In this document: in pieces, positions 14,309 through 26,800 of the stretch
Numbering within the stretch: the first letter of the stretch is position 1
Layout: each line of letters begins with the position of its first letter
Assembly (NCBI GenBank): GCA_024362935.1
Contig: JANCRA010000003.1
Span: 42,593,291-42,657,290 of the forward strand
DNA: 64,000 bases
Source of the DNA: Setophaga petechia
Lineage: Eukaryota; Chordata; Aves; Passeriformes; Parulidae
Direction of reading: 5' to 3'
The notes under the pieces: model-generated
Databases searched by the model: none
What the model saw: only the letters and a program-made list of their open reading frames with translations
Told to the model about the DNA's origin: nothing
Made by a program: the position numbers and the translations under genes

Positions 14309-16395
14309 GACAGTATCATATTTTTATAGGATACCATTGAGGCATTGTTGACATATTACAGAATAAGACATGTTTTGATTTGTTCTTTGTTTTGATTTTT
14401 TTCTCCTGAAACGTTTTGGCTATGTTTTCATATTATCCACAGTCCCTCTTTAGAATTCTTTGCTTCATATTCAGGCACAGGGTCTGGAATCCTCCTTGTG
14501 AAATACAGCCTGAGCATGCATTTAAGGGCTGAAAGTCACTAGCGATAGAATTTGCAAGAACATCTGTAATACTAAGAGCTCTAGAAAGAGAATTACCTGG
14601 TGGCCTTTCCAGTTTCTTACAGTGTTTGAAACCTGGCAGAATTTGTCAGTCGATATTATTTTCCCCACTTCTAAGTGAAACAGGGAGCCCATCTGGCCTG
14701 CCTGGAGGTGATGCCATCAGGGGGAACATTGCTCAGGAGTAAGTTTTTCAGATGGCTCTGTCAGCTAGAACTAGTTTGATGTAGGCCCTCTTTATCCTTT
14801 TACATCAGAAACAGGCTTTTCCCTGCTTCAAAAGCTGTGGAGAGCAGTAAACAGACAGTTTGTTTATTTTTGCTTACTGGTGAGTGCTATGTAAGTATTA
14901 TAATCAAAAGAGAAACAGTTGGAAAAAACCACTAACTTCCAGATTCTGGAAATCTTCTGGGTCTTGTAAGCAACTTTGCATTAGAGTGTACCATGGTTTA
15001 AAGTAACACTTCAAATATGTTTTTATGTGGTGCATAATTACTTAGCATTTTTCATTTCAAGTCCCTGAAAATCAGTGTGTAAATTGGCAAGACAAGTAGG
15101 GATTTATATTTGGAAAGAGGAATTTCTGTTACAGAACATTTTGTATGAACAAGTGATTGAAGTTAGGATCATTAGTGAGGAAGGGTGATAACCTAGGTCT
15201 AATTTTGAAAGATACTCTTTTTTCTGAAAATAATCCAATTGCTTACAACATAGGAGGCTAGACTGCCCTTCTCCCCAAATTTTAAGGCTTGTAGATTACT
15301 CCTGTTTTGAATTAGAAAGTGCAGTAAGTATTTAACTTCATAGGTTATATGAGTAAATATATTTTAGTAAACTTCTTGAGTAAATGAGCAATGTAGGTCT
15401 TGCTCTTAGAAAAGTTCTTGCTGTGTAAATGCAGTGTCTCCTGCTTGTCTCCACACAGCTGGTTCAGCAAAGGATTTAAGCACACACTTGCTTTTGTACA
15501 CATGGTAAGACTTTAAGAGTTTCTTAATTGAGAGCCTTTGTCCCTGACAGCTGATTTCTGGTTGAGTAAAAGACAGAAAATCTGGTTCTTGAAAAAAGAT
15601 ATGAAAAGATGGAATGTGATTCTGCAGGCTAACTTCTTACTAAATGCTGATGTGAAGACTTGGGGTTTGTGAGACAGTTGCTTGCTGCGTGGTACATAAG
15701 CAGTTTTCCATAAAATCAACAGAAGCCTTATCTGGAACAGGATGGTGTAAAATCTCTTTGGCTCTACTTGGAAAAAATATTTTAAATACTGGAACTTCAT
15801 CATAAAATATGGAAAAAGCAGTCTCTTTTTGCCACAAGCATTGTTGAGTTCTGATGCAAATTCCATGCAAATTACTGACCTTGAAAACACTATGAGGGCA
15901 ATCTTTACGTAGGCATGAACAATTTCTCCAATGTATGAGGCATAAATAGCTTAGGTTTTGACATCAGACAAGCAAGAGTGTTTTTTTCAGGTTACATGTT
16001 TCTGGAAAAAATGCGTTTATTGAAGACGATGCCCAAAAATCTCCTTTGGAGTTATTCTTCACTAACCTTTTCCCAACAGATTGTCTATCAAAGTGGTTGG
16101 TTGTTTTCTGAGTTAACTTTAGTGTTAGTACTAGAGGATGAACCTCTGTATGATGTGGTTAAAGGTGGCTTTGAAAATAACAGGGCCAGATGGGTGTGTG
16201 ATGATCCCACAAACAGAGAAATATCTATTCCTATAGGCATGAAGACACCTTTCAAACATTCCTTGTCCTTCCTCACCTTAGATAAAGTACTCAGAATCAT
16301 GCTGTTGCTCACAGAAATATGCATTTAGAAATTAGTATAATTCATCAAATAGTTCAATTCAGATTCCTCAATTTTAAGGTGTATGTGTGCTGTGA

Positions 16396-16410
16396 TTTTT
16401 TTTTTTTTTT
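16396..16410. repeat. Poly-T run (T15)
   Basis: Fifteen consecutive T followed by acactcatacacacaac; simple repeat. Confidence 0.9.
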
Positions 16411-17366
16411 ACACTCATACACACAACCTGTCCCCCATCAATTTAAGTATATTCCTAAACATTTTTTTGGGTGATTGAATTGCTTATCTCACCTGATCTT
16501 GTGAAGTGCAGAAACATTAAACATTTGCTTTTTGAATTATAGGGAATTACAGTCACTCTTACCTGTAAGGTCTCCTAACGAAGCGCAGCAACAACCAGGC
16601 TTTTGTTTATGGCAGATGGCAAGTTTGCTGACTTTCACTGATGGCAGTGGGAGGGAGGAGGGGACCAAATAATTCTTTTTCTCCTCCTCAAATCCAGCAA
16701 CTGCAAACCTAATGTGCAAAAAAAATGCATCTCAGAATAAGGGCAAAAGTTTTCTTCCTGTTTCTTTCCTTCTGTATGAAGGAAACACAAATTGTAGTCT
16801 GTATCCTCCAAATAGTTGGGGTTTGGTTTGATAGTTTTTGTCCGATTTCATCTTGGAATTCTGTATGATTAAAAAATAAGTTTATAAAGGAGAGTCTGTC
16901 AGAGTCTTAACTGCAGTGGTGCTCCTGGTGCTACTGCAATTTTATATGTGTCTCATTATAGGTTGTACATAATTTCAGTATATGATATACACATTCCTAA
17001 ACATTAGGTATATCCTATGAAATAACAGCACTTCATAAAAAGGGGTCATTTTCATACTTCATCATTTTCATAAGTTGTTCTTAAACTAACTGAACTCACA
17101 ACTTATTTCCTGAGGCAGGATTTGGGGATATATTTAATTTAAATGGGGCAGCCATAGTGAGTTAGGAATTGTGAAATGACCACTATGTTTACTGCTTAAG
17201 AAGTGCAAAATTGTTAATTCATACATGGAGTCTTCCTTGCCAAGTAAATTCTCACATGTTGCATGTGTGCATTCTCAATAGCTGGATATAAAAAGTGATC
17301 TGCACATGTTTAGAAACTGGACTTCCAGTTCTTCTTATTTTATTAATAATTTCCACCTTTTTTTTG

Positions 17367-17378
17367 CCCCCCCCCCCC
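17367..17378. repeat. Poly-C run (C12) next to a T8 run
   Basis: Twelve consecutive C follow a T8 run and one g. Such homopolymers are frequent sequencing and assembly error sites, so the exact length is uncertain. Confidence 0.85.
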
Positions 17379-19807
17379 AAATTCTGAAACAGGGGTCATA
17401 GAGATATTTTAGTGGGGATTTATTAATAAAAAAACTTTTCACTACAGTAAGCCTGGAGGAAGGGCAGAAAATGAGTGTGAGTTGCCAGGTTTCTCATCAC
17501 ATCACTAGCAAGGTTTAAAAAATCCTGCAAGTGTTGTGACACTTATGTAAAGAGTAAAACCTAGGATTTCTTCTTCAGAGAGTTTTCCATCAACTTTGAT
17601 TTACAGAATTTGTGTGACTGGAGGCAAAAGAGCTTGGTGTGAGAGCAAATTGTTTGACCTTCTCCAGGCATGTGAAGCAAATTTTTTCACAACTGCCATA
17701 TAATTTTTGAAATTACTAAAGACAGAGTTGTGAGATAATCTGTTTCTCTGAGACTGTATATATTGAAGAACTTCTGTCTTCATGTGAGTGGATAGTGGTC
17801 AAGAAATTATATTCACAATGTTGCACCCTTGAGATACTATAATGAAATCTGAAATAAATGAAATAATGTTAAGTCAAAGTAAATTTTCAGTGAAGGTTAA
17901 ACCTTAAACCATGAGCCAGGTGTGCTCTAGTGATTCATTTAGATGTAAGATTTATGTTCATCAGAACCCGAATTTCCTGCACTTCTTTGATTGTTTTTTG
18001 AGGGAAATTAACACTCTTCAAGAAGATGCATTTCTTGAACTGCACTTCCATGAGACTGAGATGCATGTGTGGTTGGTAGACCTTTTATTTTAAGGGGGTA
18101 AGGGTGCTTTCTCAATATCTCTTCCGCCTTACCATCCCTGTGTTTAAGGGTTCCAAGACACGGGGGGAAGTGAGTTCTTTTGTGCACTGCAGGATTCCTG
18201 CCTGCCTCACATGACACCTTTAAATTAGTGCCTCTGTTTTCATTTTGCTGTGCTCCTTTCCATCATCCATTTCATCAGTGAAACTCGCCTTGGTGTGTAT
18301 TGCAATCTAATAATGGCCTGTCTTAGGAGCTGTCTGGCCTTGTGCCACCCGCAATCAAAGTGTCATTACTCGATCGTAATATGAAAGTTGCCATATCTCA
18401 TTGCAGTGATAAGGAAACTTCAGAGGAAGAGGAAGGAGGAGGAGGGATTGGATCATACTGTGATAGAGAGGATATACCATGGAAGAGAAGTAACTGTGTA
18501 GGGTTTGGAATCTGGCACGTGTTACTCACATTGGACAAAAAACAGCCCGTAATAGTTCAGACAGTTTAGCAATAAACATTTTTCATGTATCAAGCAGAAT
18601 TGAGATAGTTAAAAAAGGAGGCTTTTGTTTTCAAAAGTGCTGCCTGCCCCTCACAGCCCAAATTTTTGGGCAGAGCAGGTACTGGGGGCTGGTCCAGCCC
18701 CAGATCTGCACTTGTGTACTAACAAGTTGCTGCCTTCTTTAGCCTGAGTGTTACAGTGTCAAAATAAAAGGTAAGACCAACCTGTCATGCAGAGTCACTC
18801 TAAAGCTGATTGTATATCTGGGAAATACCAGAGGAAACTTAGGAACCTGGCTTGCTTGAGTGGTTTTGTAAATCCTCCCCAGCTGTCTAGTTCTGCGTCT
18901 ATAAGCCTGCAAGTGCTCTTATGTTTAATCTTGCTGTCAGAACAGCAGTTTGTTTCACAAACCATCACATAACATGTCTCTTTCACACTTTTGGAAGAAA
19001 TATATGGGTAAGTAAATCTCTGTAACTAATACAAACATTGTTTTTGTGTTTTGCTTCAGCAAAAGGGCTTTGCACAGCAGTAGATGCGGATACAGGGTCA
19101 GGAGTGTACAGTAAGATTTCTGAGAGATTCACAAAAACTAGCATCATGCACATTGAGTTAATGGAGTCTTGTCATCACCTGTAAAATTTCTGTCAGCACA
19201 CATCTGTGTTAGATTGAACTTCCGAATAAACTGTGTTAAAATTGACAGGGCACAAAAGGGTTTCTATATGAAGTACAAAGAAGAGAGCATTAAGAATCAC
19301 GGTGTTTCCAAACTGTCATCTCAGACAATTGTACATCCTCAGGAGGGACATGGGCAGTTTCTGTAGAACTGGACTTGATTTTGGCAATTCTGCATGTAAA
19401 AAAAAAAATTCTAAATAAAACAAATCACTGCAAAATCATCAAACTCTTGACTTTGACACAAAGGAAAGGAACTTTGTTTTCAATTTCCATGAGCATCTAC
19501 AGCCTGCTGAATATATCATGCAGAAAGAGCTGTGTCATTGAGAATGGAGGCCTAGAATAAAAAGCAGTTTAGGTGCTTGGGCTTTTTCTGTGCTGTAAAT
19601 CGCTCACTAACATAAAAGCTGCGAGTGGATTGTTTGTTCTAGGGTTCCAGGCTCTCATTTAAGTAATGTGTTGGTGTTGCAGTTAAATGCTGTCAGGGCA
19701 CATAGATGAGGGGGTTATTTTTTTCACGTGGAACAATTGTCCTGCTCTACTATTTTTGTTCTATTTTTATGGCCACAAATATTTTCAAGAAAGACAGGAA
19801 ATTTTAT

Positions 19808-19998
19808 TGAAACATAAGAAAAACACTTTTACTTGGTGAAACAGAGTGGTTACCCAGGCTGGTTGTGCGGTCTTCCTCCTTAGAGCTATTCAAAACCTTG
19901 AGCAATGTCCTCCAGCTGACCCTGCTTTGAGCAGCAAGGTTGGACTAGAAAATACTCCAAAGATTCCTTCCAGCCTCAGCTATTCTATGGTTCTGTGA
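19808..19998 (+). mobile_element. CR1 LINE, short 3' end
   Basis: About 190 bp carry the last part of CR1 in sense orientation: gagctattcaaaacc, then a tgaccctgctttgagcag segment, gttggactagaaaat, ccttccagcctcagc and the terminal ttctatggttctgtga tail. The 5' edge is approximate because the sequence fades into A-rich intron. Confidence 0.85.
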
Positions 19999-22389
19999 AA
20001 AAACATGCTTCACACTTAATTTTTTTATGCTTTTTCTTTTAGCCCCTCTATAATACTATGAAGTTATTTGAGTTTCTTCATTTTTAAACCTCTGTGTTTT
20101 CTGTGTCACTGTTTTTATCATGTGGTCTTCCTAGGGATTAGAGAAGTAGCTGTGTGTCTACCTCCCATCATTATTGACCTGGAGACTGGGTGGATTGGGA
20201 ATGGCACTGGGGTTTATGAGTCTCTGGAGAGGTCTAGAGTGTGACACTAAAATGATACTGAAATATCAAGGGGATATGAGTTGCTAATGCAGTGCCTGGG
20301 TGGAAATTGCTTGTGAAATTAAAAGATTCAAGTTCCATTGAAGTAAAATCCAGTATTTAAACATTAGTGAAGTTTTGCTCAGGAAAACCTTTTTTAATCA
20401 GGAAAGAGGGAATGTAGTAGAGAGTGAATGAGGTGTAAGGTGCTTCTCTGATTAAAATGGGTGCATTTGATAGCCTTTAAAATAAGCCACTGGTCATCTT
20501 TTTTTCTTTTTTTTTTTTGGTATTTGCCCTTCTTAAGGTGATGGTGAACTCTAAATTAATTTTTGAAAAGTGTTCATATGAGATGTGATGGATGCATAGT
20601 GAAAATCTGGTTTCCATCTTTATTTCACTGAAATGAACAAGGCTGTCTTTAGACCGGGGGGCTTCTTTTGCCTAAACCCATAAATCCTTTTTTTTCCCCC
20701 AGAATTTGACTGTTGTGACAGGTGTGTTACGATGGCTGTACACAGAAAATCAAGCTCTGCTACTTTGTGTGTCTTATGGTAATTTTCAAAATTGCGATGT
20801 GTTTCAAAATCATTGATTTCCACATTCTGTTGTCTTATTCCAGCTGGGTAAGTTTCAGTTTTGACTGATTTTCCTGCCATAGTACTTCTGGTTTTCTATC
20901 TGACTCAAGTTTCTCTATGGGGTGTTCACTGCTCTCCTGCAGCAGTGGTTCCTGGCTCTTATCCCACTGAGATAAGAGGAGGTGGGAATTAATTACTCAC
21001 CATGGTTGTTTGGAAGTCTTTGTCCTTGCCATCCAATATTCCTCAAAATGGCTTTCTTTACATTAATCATAACAGTGAGTTAGAGAAATGCATTTCTAAT
21101 ACTGTTAGAATGGTTACTTCAGTAAGAGAGAATGTGCCAGGTGACAAGTGAATATCAAGATAGATTTCTTTAAAATGCTTTCAGTCAGATGGGATGTGAG
21201 CACCTTCTGTCTCACTGTTCGCTCTAAAGTAGAAATAGGCTTTCTGTGTTTTATATATCTGGAGCAGATGTCCCAAACAGGAGCAGTATTCTCACAGAAC
21301 AGTGCAATTGCTTTGGAGACCAAACCTTCAAAGCCTGCTGTGCTCCTTCTCAATGAAAAAGCAAAATTAAATGCAAAAAAAAAACCCAAACCAAAACTCC
21401 AAAACACCCCAATGACAGGCATTGTGCAAGCCTTAAAATGCTGAGAGCAAAGCAGGAAAATGCCATAGAACATCCTGTATAAGCTTTTAGGCTGTCTTTT
21501 GCCACCTCTATTTTATAGTGTTTGGAAGCTGTTCTCAGAGATGAGGCAGGAGCCAGGCTGTTTTCTACCTGCTCCAGCCCTTCTCTTTCATTCCTCCCCA
21601 GTATTTACTTAGGTTCTCTCTTTAGTAAGCCAGTATTGAAATCTCAGTATTTGTATTTTATTTTGCAAATACCAGCTTAGACCAGGAAGGCCACAAATGA
21701 AAGCAGCAGCAGCTGTCTGTTGTAGGACCAGGAGATATAAACACACTTGTGGATATAGCCCTGCAAGTCACTTTTGCCCTCCACCTCCCCCCACACACAC
21801 AGACACGCTTTTTTTCAGCTCATTGAATGTTATTTGTGCCTGTGCATGGAACAGGTGTCTCTTGTGAACTCCTTAAATAAACTGAATATAGAAAAAAGAT
21901 AGTGATGTCAGTTTACACAGGTGCAGACATCATTCAGGAGAATGCTATTTGCACACAAACACGCTACTGTTTACTGTCTGCACTGGAGGCAGAGCAGTGC
22001 CAGAAGGGCACTGAAGCAAGATGGGGCATGGTTTGTTTTGCTGCTGCTGCTGTCGATTGATGTGAACTTTCAGAAAGTTCCCTCTCGGTGGGGCAAAGTC
22101 TTTTTTGCTCTGTGAAGCATTAAAAAGTGGTCTCTCAAAGAGTGACTCAGAGGAAAGCAGAAGCTGTTACTAATCACAGTATGTGAAATGGAATAGAAAA
22201 TGTGCCTGTGTGACTCCTTCTGGTTTTGCTTGGGAGCTTAGCAGGAACTTTGATTTTGTTTTTTGTCCTTCAATGCATATTATCAGGGGAACATGCTAGG
22301 AACAATTTTCTTAACTTACATCTCTCACTGTGTGAAAATGCCCAATGGTTGTCTTTGAGGTAGCCCTGCCCACACCAAAAAATTCCCAT

Positions 22390-23031
22390 CTGATTGCAGA
22401 TGACCCATGATCAGAGGAGCACTGGACATGACCCAGCAATGTGCATTTGCCTCCCAGAAATCCAATGGCATCCTGGCTGCATCCACAGCACTGTGAGCAG
22501 CAGGTCCAGGGAGGAGATCCTGCCCCTCTGCTCTGGCGTGACCCCACCTGAACGCTGCATCCAGCTCTGGGCTCCCAGCACAGGAAGGGCAGGGTCCTGT
22601 TGGGGCAAGTCCAGAGCAGATCCACCAAGTTGATGAGAGGGATGGAGCACCTCTCCTGTGAGGAAAGGCTGAGAGAGTTCTCACTGTTCTGCTTGGAGAA
22701 GAGAAGACTTCAGGGTGGTTACCTAATTGCAGCCTGAAGGAAGCATACAGGAAAGACGGAGAGCAGGTAGTGACAGGACAAGGAGGAATGGCTTCAAACT
22801 GAAAGAGGAGCTTTAGTTTTAGAGTAGATATTAGGAAAAAATTCTTTACTTACGTGCTGGCACCGGTTACCTCGGGAATTTGTGGATGCCCCATCCCTGG
22901 AAGTGTTCAAGGCCAAGTTGGATGGGGGTCTGAGTAACCCAGTTTGGTGGAAGCTGTCCTTGCCTGTAGCAGGAGGGTTGAAACAAGATGATCTTTACAG
23001 TCCCTTCCAACTCAGGCCACTCTGTGATTTA
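22390..23031 (+). mobile_element. CR1 LINE, longest copy in the window (about 640 bp of 3' end)
   Basis: In sense orientation the block passes through many CR1 landmarks in order: caggtccagggaggagatcc, ccccacctgaacgctgc, ccagctctgggctcccagca, ggagcacctctcctgtgagg, aaaggctgagagagttctc, gtagtgacaggacaagg, gatgccccatccctggaagt, gttcaaggccaagttgga, and the ending ctctgtgatt. The open frames over it (for example 22325-22684 on the minus strand) are chance frames in the repeat, not genes. The copy is 5'-truncated and lacks the reverse transcriptase, so it is immobile. It shares the orientation of KCNQ1. Confidence 0.96.
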
Positions 23032-23650
23032 CAGCCCTCTTGAGCTGATCAGACCTGTCCTGTCCCCAAGGTAGTGATGGGCACGTCTTGTGTGTCAAAA
23101 GAGCAAGTAGGAGCAAAGCTGCTTTATATAAACCACACTCTGGGATATCACAGCACAGGATAGTTTTATTGATGCAGCTTCAGGGAAATTAATTTTCCTC
23201 AGATTTCCCAGCATTGCTAATGTCCTGTGTAGCTGCCCAAAGCCCACAGTGGTTGGAGCTGAAGGATCCCTACCTACCCTGGTATCTGAGCAGTACTGGG
23301 CCTGTCTGCCACATGCTGTCTGTGGTATGTGTGGAAGGAAAATGAGCTGGATGTGTCCAAGATATCTTGTTCATCACATACTTAAATAAGAGCAATGGTG
23401 AGATTCCCAGCAGGAGCCTTTTCCTTTGTGTGTGTGTATATATATTTCAAATTTTGAGTGAAGGATGTCCTCAAAAATAACAGATTTTTCTGTGGCAACA
23501 AAGTCCACAAGCTCTAAATATCAGCCAGTGTCCATTAATTCAGCTTTCTGATAAAAGGCATGCTTGCCACACCCTCCTACATAGTGTGTCATTTTTTCCC
23601 TAAGTAGAGCTTTTAGATCTATTTCTTCCATTGGAAATAGTGCATATTCT

Positions 23651-23682
23651 AAAAAAAAAAAAAGAAAAAAAGAGAAGAAAAA
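23651..23682. repeat. A-rich simple repeat
   Basis: A13 followed by an interrupted A/G run. It has no retrocopy body that I recognise upstream of it. Confidence 0.85.
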
Positions 23683-23725
23683 CTTTTGCAAAATCAAATT
23701 AAGAACAGATGTAGCTGAGCAATAC

Positions 23726-23850
23726 TTTTTAACCCAGGAGTAATAAATGTTTGGAATGGACTGCTGTGAAGGTTATTAAGACTGAAACACTGGGGTCATT
23801 CAAATAAGAGCTGAGAGCATCTAAGGGGATGGAATTGGAGTAGAAAAGAA
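23726..23850 (+). mobile_element. Possible ancient CR1/L3-like 3' fragment
   Basis: The order of motifs (aataaatgtttggaatggac, tgctgtgaaggttattaaga, ggggtcattcaaataagagc) resembles the 3' region shared by old CR1/L3-type LINEs, where a wggaaygmmctgc-like motif is followed by a 'ggggtcattcaa' step. There is no clear tail. The match is from memory and highly diverged; it may be chance. Confidence 0.35.
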
Positions 23851-26800
23851 GTGGATAACTGAACATGATCCACTGTGTTCTTGATGATGCATAACACCCT
23901 GTGCACTTGTTTTATGTTGTATGACTTGAAAATCTATCTGCATTGGTTAAACATATACTAAGGATTATGCCTTGGTAAAAGCTATGGAAAGTTGATTATA
24001 ATAACAAATGCCAACAAGCCCGTCTCTGCATCAGTTGGGAAAAGTTGCCTGAGGAGGAGAGCTGTTTGATTTTATTCCTCCTCCAATCTCATGGAGGACA
24101 AAGATGTGACAGCTTGAAACATTTATAAACATTTAAATTTTATACTGACTGTGGTTACTGAGGAGAGATTTAATACACTGTAAGGAACATAAAGTTTTGT
24201 GGAAAAAATAATATTCTATGTGGAGTTTAAGTCCATATTGAATAGATCATTGCAAAGATGGGAAGTAGAGGCTTGTGACGGTCTCAATTGATGCAAATAG
24301 GCAACAAGAAAAGCCTTAAACTCTGTGCTTGTGTCTGGTATTCCAGGATTGTTATCAGATGTCTGTCTAATTAAACAGCTGAAAAAACTACTGCATATAA
24401 ACTCTGGAGCCAGCTCCCACTGTCACACCTGCATTTTTCTTGACTTTGCCAATGTGTTTTTTTTCTCTCAGTCAGTTCCGTCAAACAGGTGGTTCTTTAG
24501 TATTATTTCTATAAATAGCACATTTGTTTGCATGTGTAGAATCTGAGAGGGATTTGTCAGGCACCCATTTCAAAACACCAGTGCTTAGCAGGTTGATGTT
24601 AAGTGTTTCATGGCATGCACTGGCTGTCCTTCCAAGAGAGAAGGCGAGGGAAGGGTAGGAAAGCTTTTCAGGATTTTTTAATTGAGCAAGCTATTCTTTG
24701 ATTCTAAGGACATCAAAGAAACCCAAAAGAACCTTAAAATTTGAAGCAGAAATGGGAAACTTCGTGCACAAAAAATGGCAGGCTATGAATTGGTATTTAC
24801 AAAGCTGAAACTAGAAACAGCAGTTAAGGGTTCATACTTTCTGGGCACGTGATATCTTGTAAGATGTGTTTTAATCTGGTGGATAAGTAGTAAATCTTAA
24901 TGTGCAGATACATGTCTAGAGTTACTGCCTGTAGCTTTATAAACCAAAAGAGGATAACAAATTAAGAAACACCGTAGCTAAGTTGGTAAATCCTCATCTA
25001 TGCCACTTTCAGGTTTTGGGTTGTTTTTTTTTTGAGGGCTTAATTTAATACTTCAGAAGATAGAAGAAAAATGGAGACAACTTTCCTGTTGTAGAGAGTT
25101 CTCAGAAATAACAAGTGTCAGTAGTGACTCGCCCAGGAGTTTCAGTTATCCGCCATATAAATAGCATTCTGACAGTTAATTAAGCCTCACAACTCTATGA
25201 GATAGATATCTCTTTTATTCCAATTTTAAAGACTGTGTGGCACTGAGAACCCAAAGATTATGTTCTGTTCTCCTCTTACTTAATTGTCCTCCAGCCTGGG
25301 CCTACATGGAGTAGAAGAAATTAGGAAATACTTCTTTGAGCCTGAACAGTGGTAACTTGAGAAAATGACAATTGCTGTGCGCTCTTCCGTGCACCCCCGT
25401 TGAGTACCTGACATGGATCTAAATGCTCACGATGCTCAGAAACCCTAAACAGCTTTTCCACTGCAAACATCATTTATCAAAGCTGTAATAAGGGCAACTT
25501 GCACAAATGAATTGAATACAATGGAAAGTCTGTAAGCTTCCACTGCCTCGGTGAAGTTGTTTCCAAAGTTGTTATAAAACAAAGGGTAGCTTTCCCTTTT
25601 ATTGTCTTGCAAGGATCTCGTTGACTACTACAGACCTGAACTTTGACCTTCTAGGCTATTGTTCTTACCAAATTATAAAATATTTATGAGTGGCTAAAAG
25701 ACACAGCCTTTTTTGTTTTCTTATAAGATTCTCACAGCAGTGTGATCAAATTTTTTCCCTGAATCATGAGGGTTTATGGTGTGAGGCATTCTGCAGCTAA
25801 TGGTTGCACTTGTAAATATAACAAAGGAAAAGCAGAAAAGAACAAGATCTGCAAATCACATGAAACCTTGTCAAGTAGCAAATGTCTTTGGAGGTGACTT
25901 TTAGTAATGAGAGAAGTCAGTGCCTTGACAACTTACTGCCTTTGTTCCAGTTACAAGACAGTCCAATGCCCCTATATCAGACCTTTGTTAGCCTAGCTCT
26001 CTCTCAAACGTGTACCTTCCACATGTGCCTTAGCCCTGGTAAAAACAAAGGCTACTTGACATGACCTCTTTTCCTGTGCACATTTTAGCCTGGAGCCATT
26101 GGTCCAGCCTGTCTTAACTGATGACAGTCTTCCAGGTGCTGTTCTGATCTTAATCTTCTGGCTGAACCACAGGCCTAGCATGGTAAGCTATAAATCTCCC
26201 CAGGTCACCGAGAAGTCTGCTGGTGTCATTTCTAATTGACCTCAGGGTAAAGAGACCAGCTTAGTTCTTAATTTCCTTGGTTTACAGATTCACAGGCTGG
26301 CCTTTCCAAAGTGATGCTCATGACTTTTAGTAATAAATTACACTGAAAAGCCTACAGCAACAATAATTCATGATTTTTCTGCTGATCTTATAACACATGT
26401 TAATTGGAGGTGAAAATTATTTATAGAAAGTTTCAATGGACTATTGGGAGAAGAAGAAAATAGCATTGGAAAGCCAGTGTTTTCTACCGAGCACATTCTT
26501 TTGCGTAAACATATTTGGAATTTTCTCAGGCTATAGTAAGAAGAAATAGACTGGGGTGTTGGAGGGAAAAGGCAGTGGTTGCATAGTGGGACACTTTGCT
26601 GTGTATTTAAGGATGATGATTGCTGAATAGCTTGGCATTTTTGTGCCAAGCAAAAAAAGAGGTTGAGCGCTGGGCCTGGGTCTTTGGTTGCGCTCACCTA
26701 CCCAGCTCTAATGGTTCTTTTAACTTGTGGTAGAGCTAATAGGTTATTCTCTAGGTGTAAAATCATGAGGGGTTATGAGGAAATACTTAAACATACAATA

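Larger units (their letters stand above)
12742..19807. other. Intronic stretch, mostly unique
   Basis: Between two CR1 copies I see two short tandem duplications, a T15 run (16396-16410) and a T8/C12 run (17358-17378). The 116-codon open frame at 15978-16328 has no recognisable domain and is overlapped by an opposite-strand frame. No gene is supported. Confidence 0.5.

Noticed and set aside
15978..16328. 116-codon + strand frame
   Set aside because: No recognisable domain, no poly-A or splice context, overlapped by a 78-codon frame on the other strand; consistent with chance in 64 kb.
22311..22684. Cluster of four overlapping frames on both strands
   Set aside because: They lie inside a CR1 3' end, which is GC-richer and so has fewer stops.
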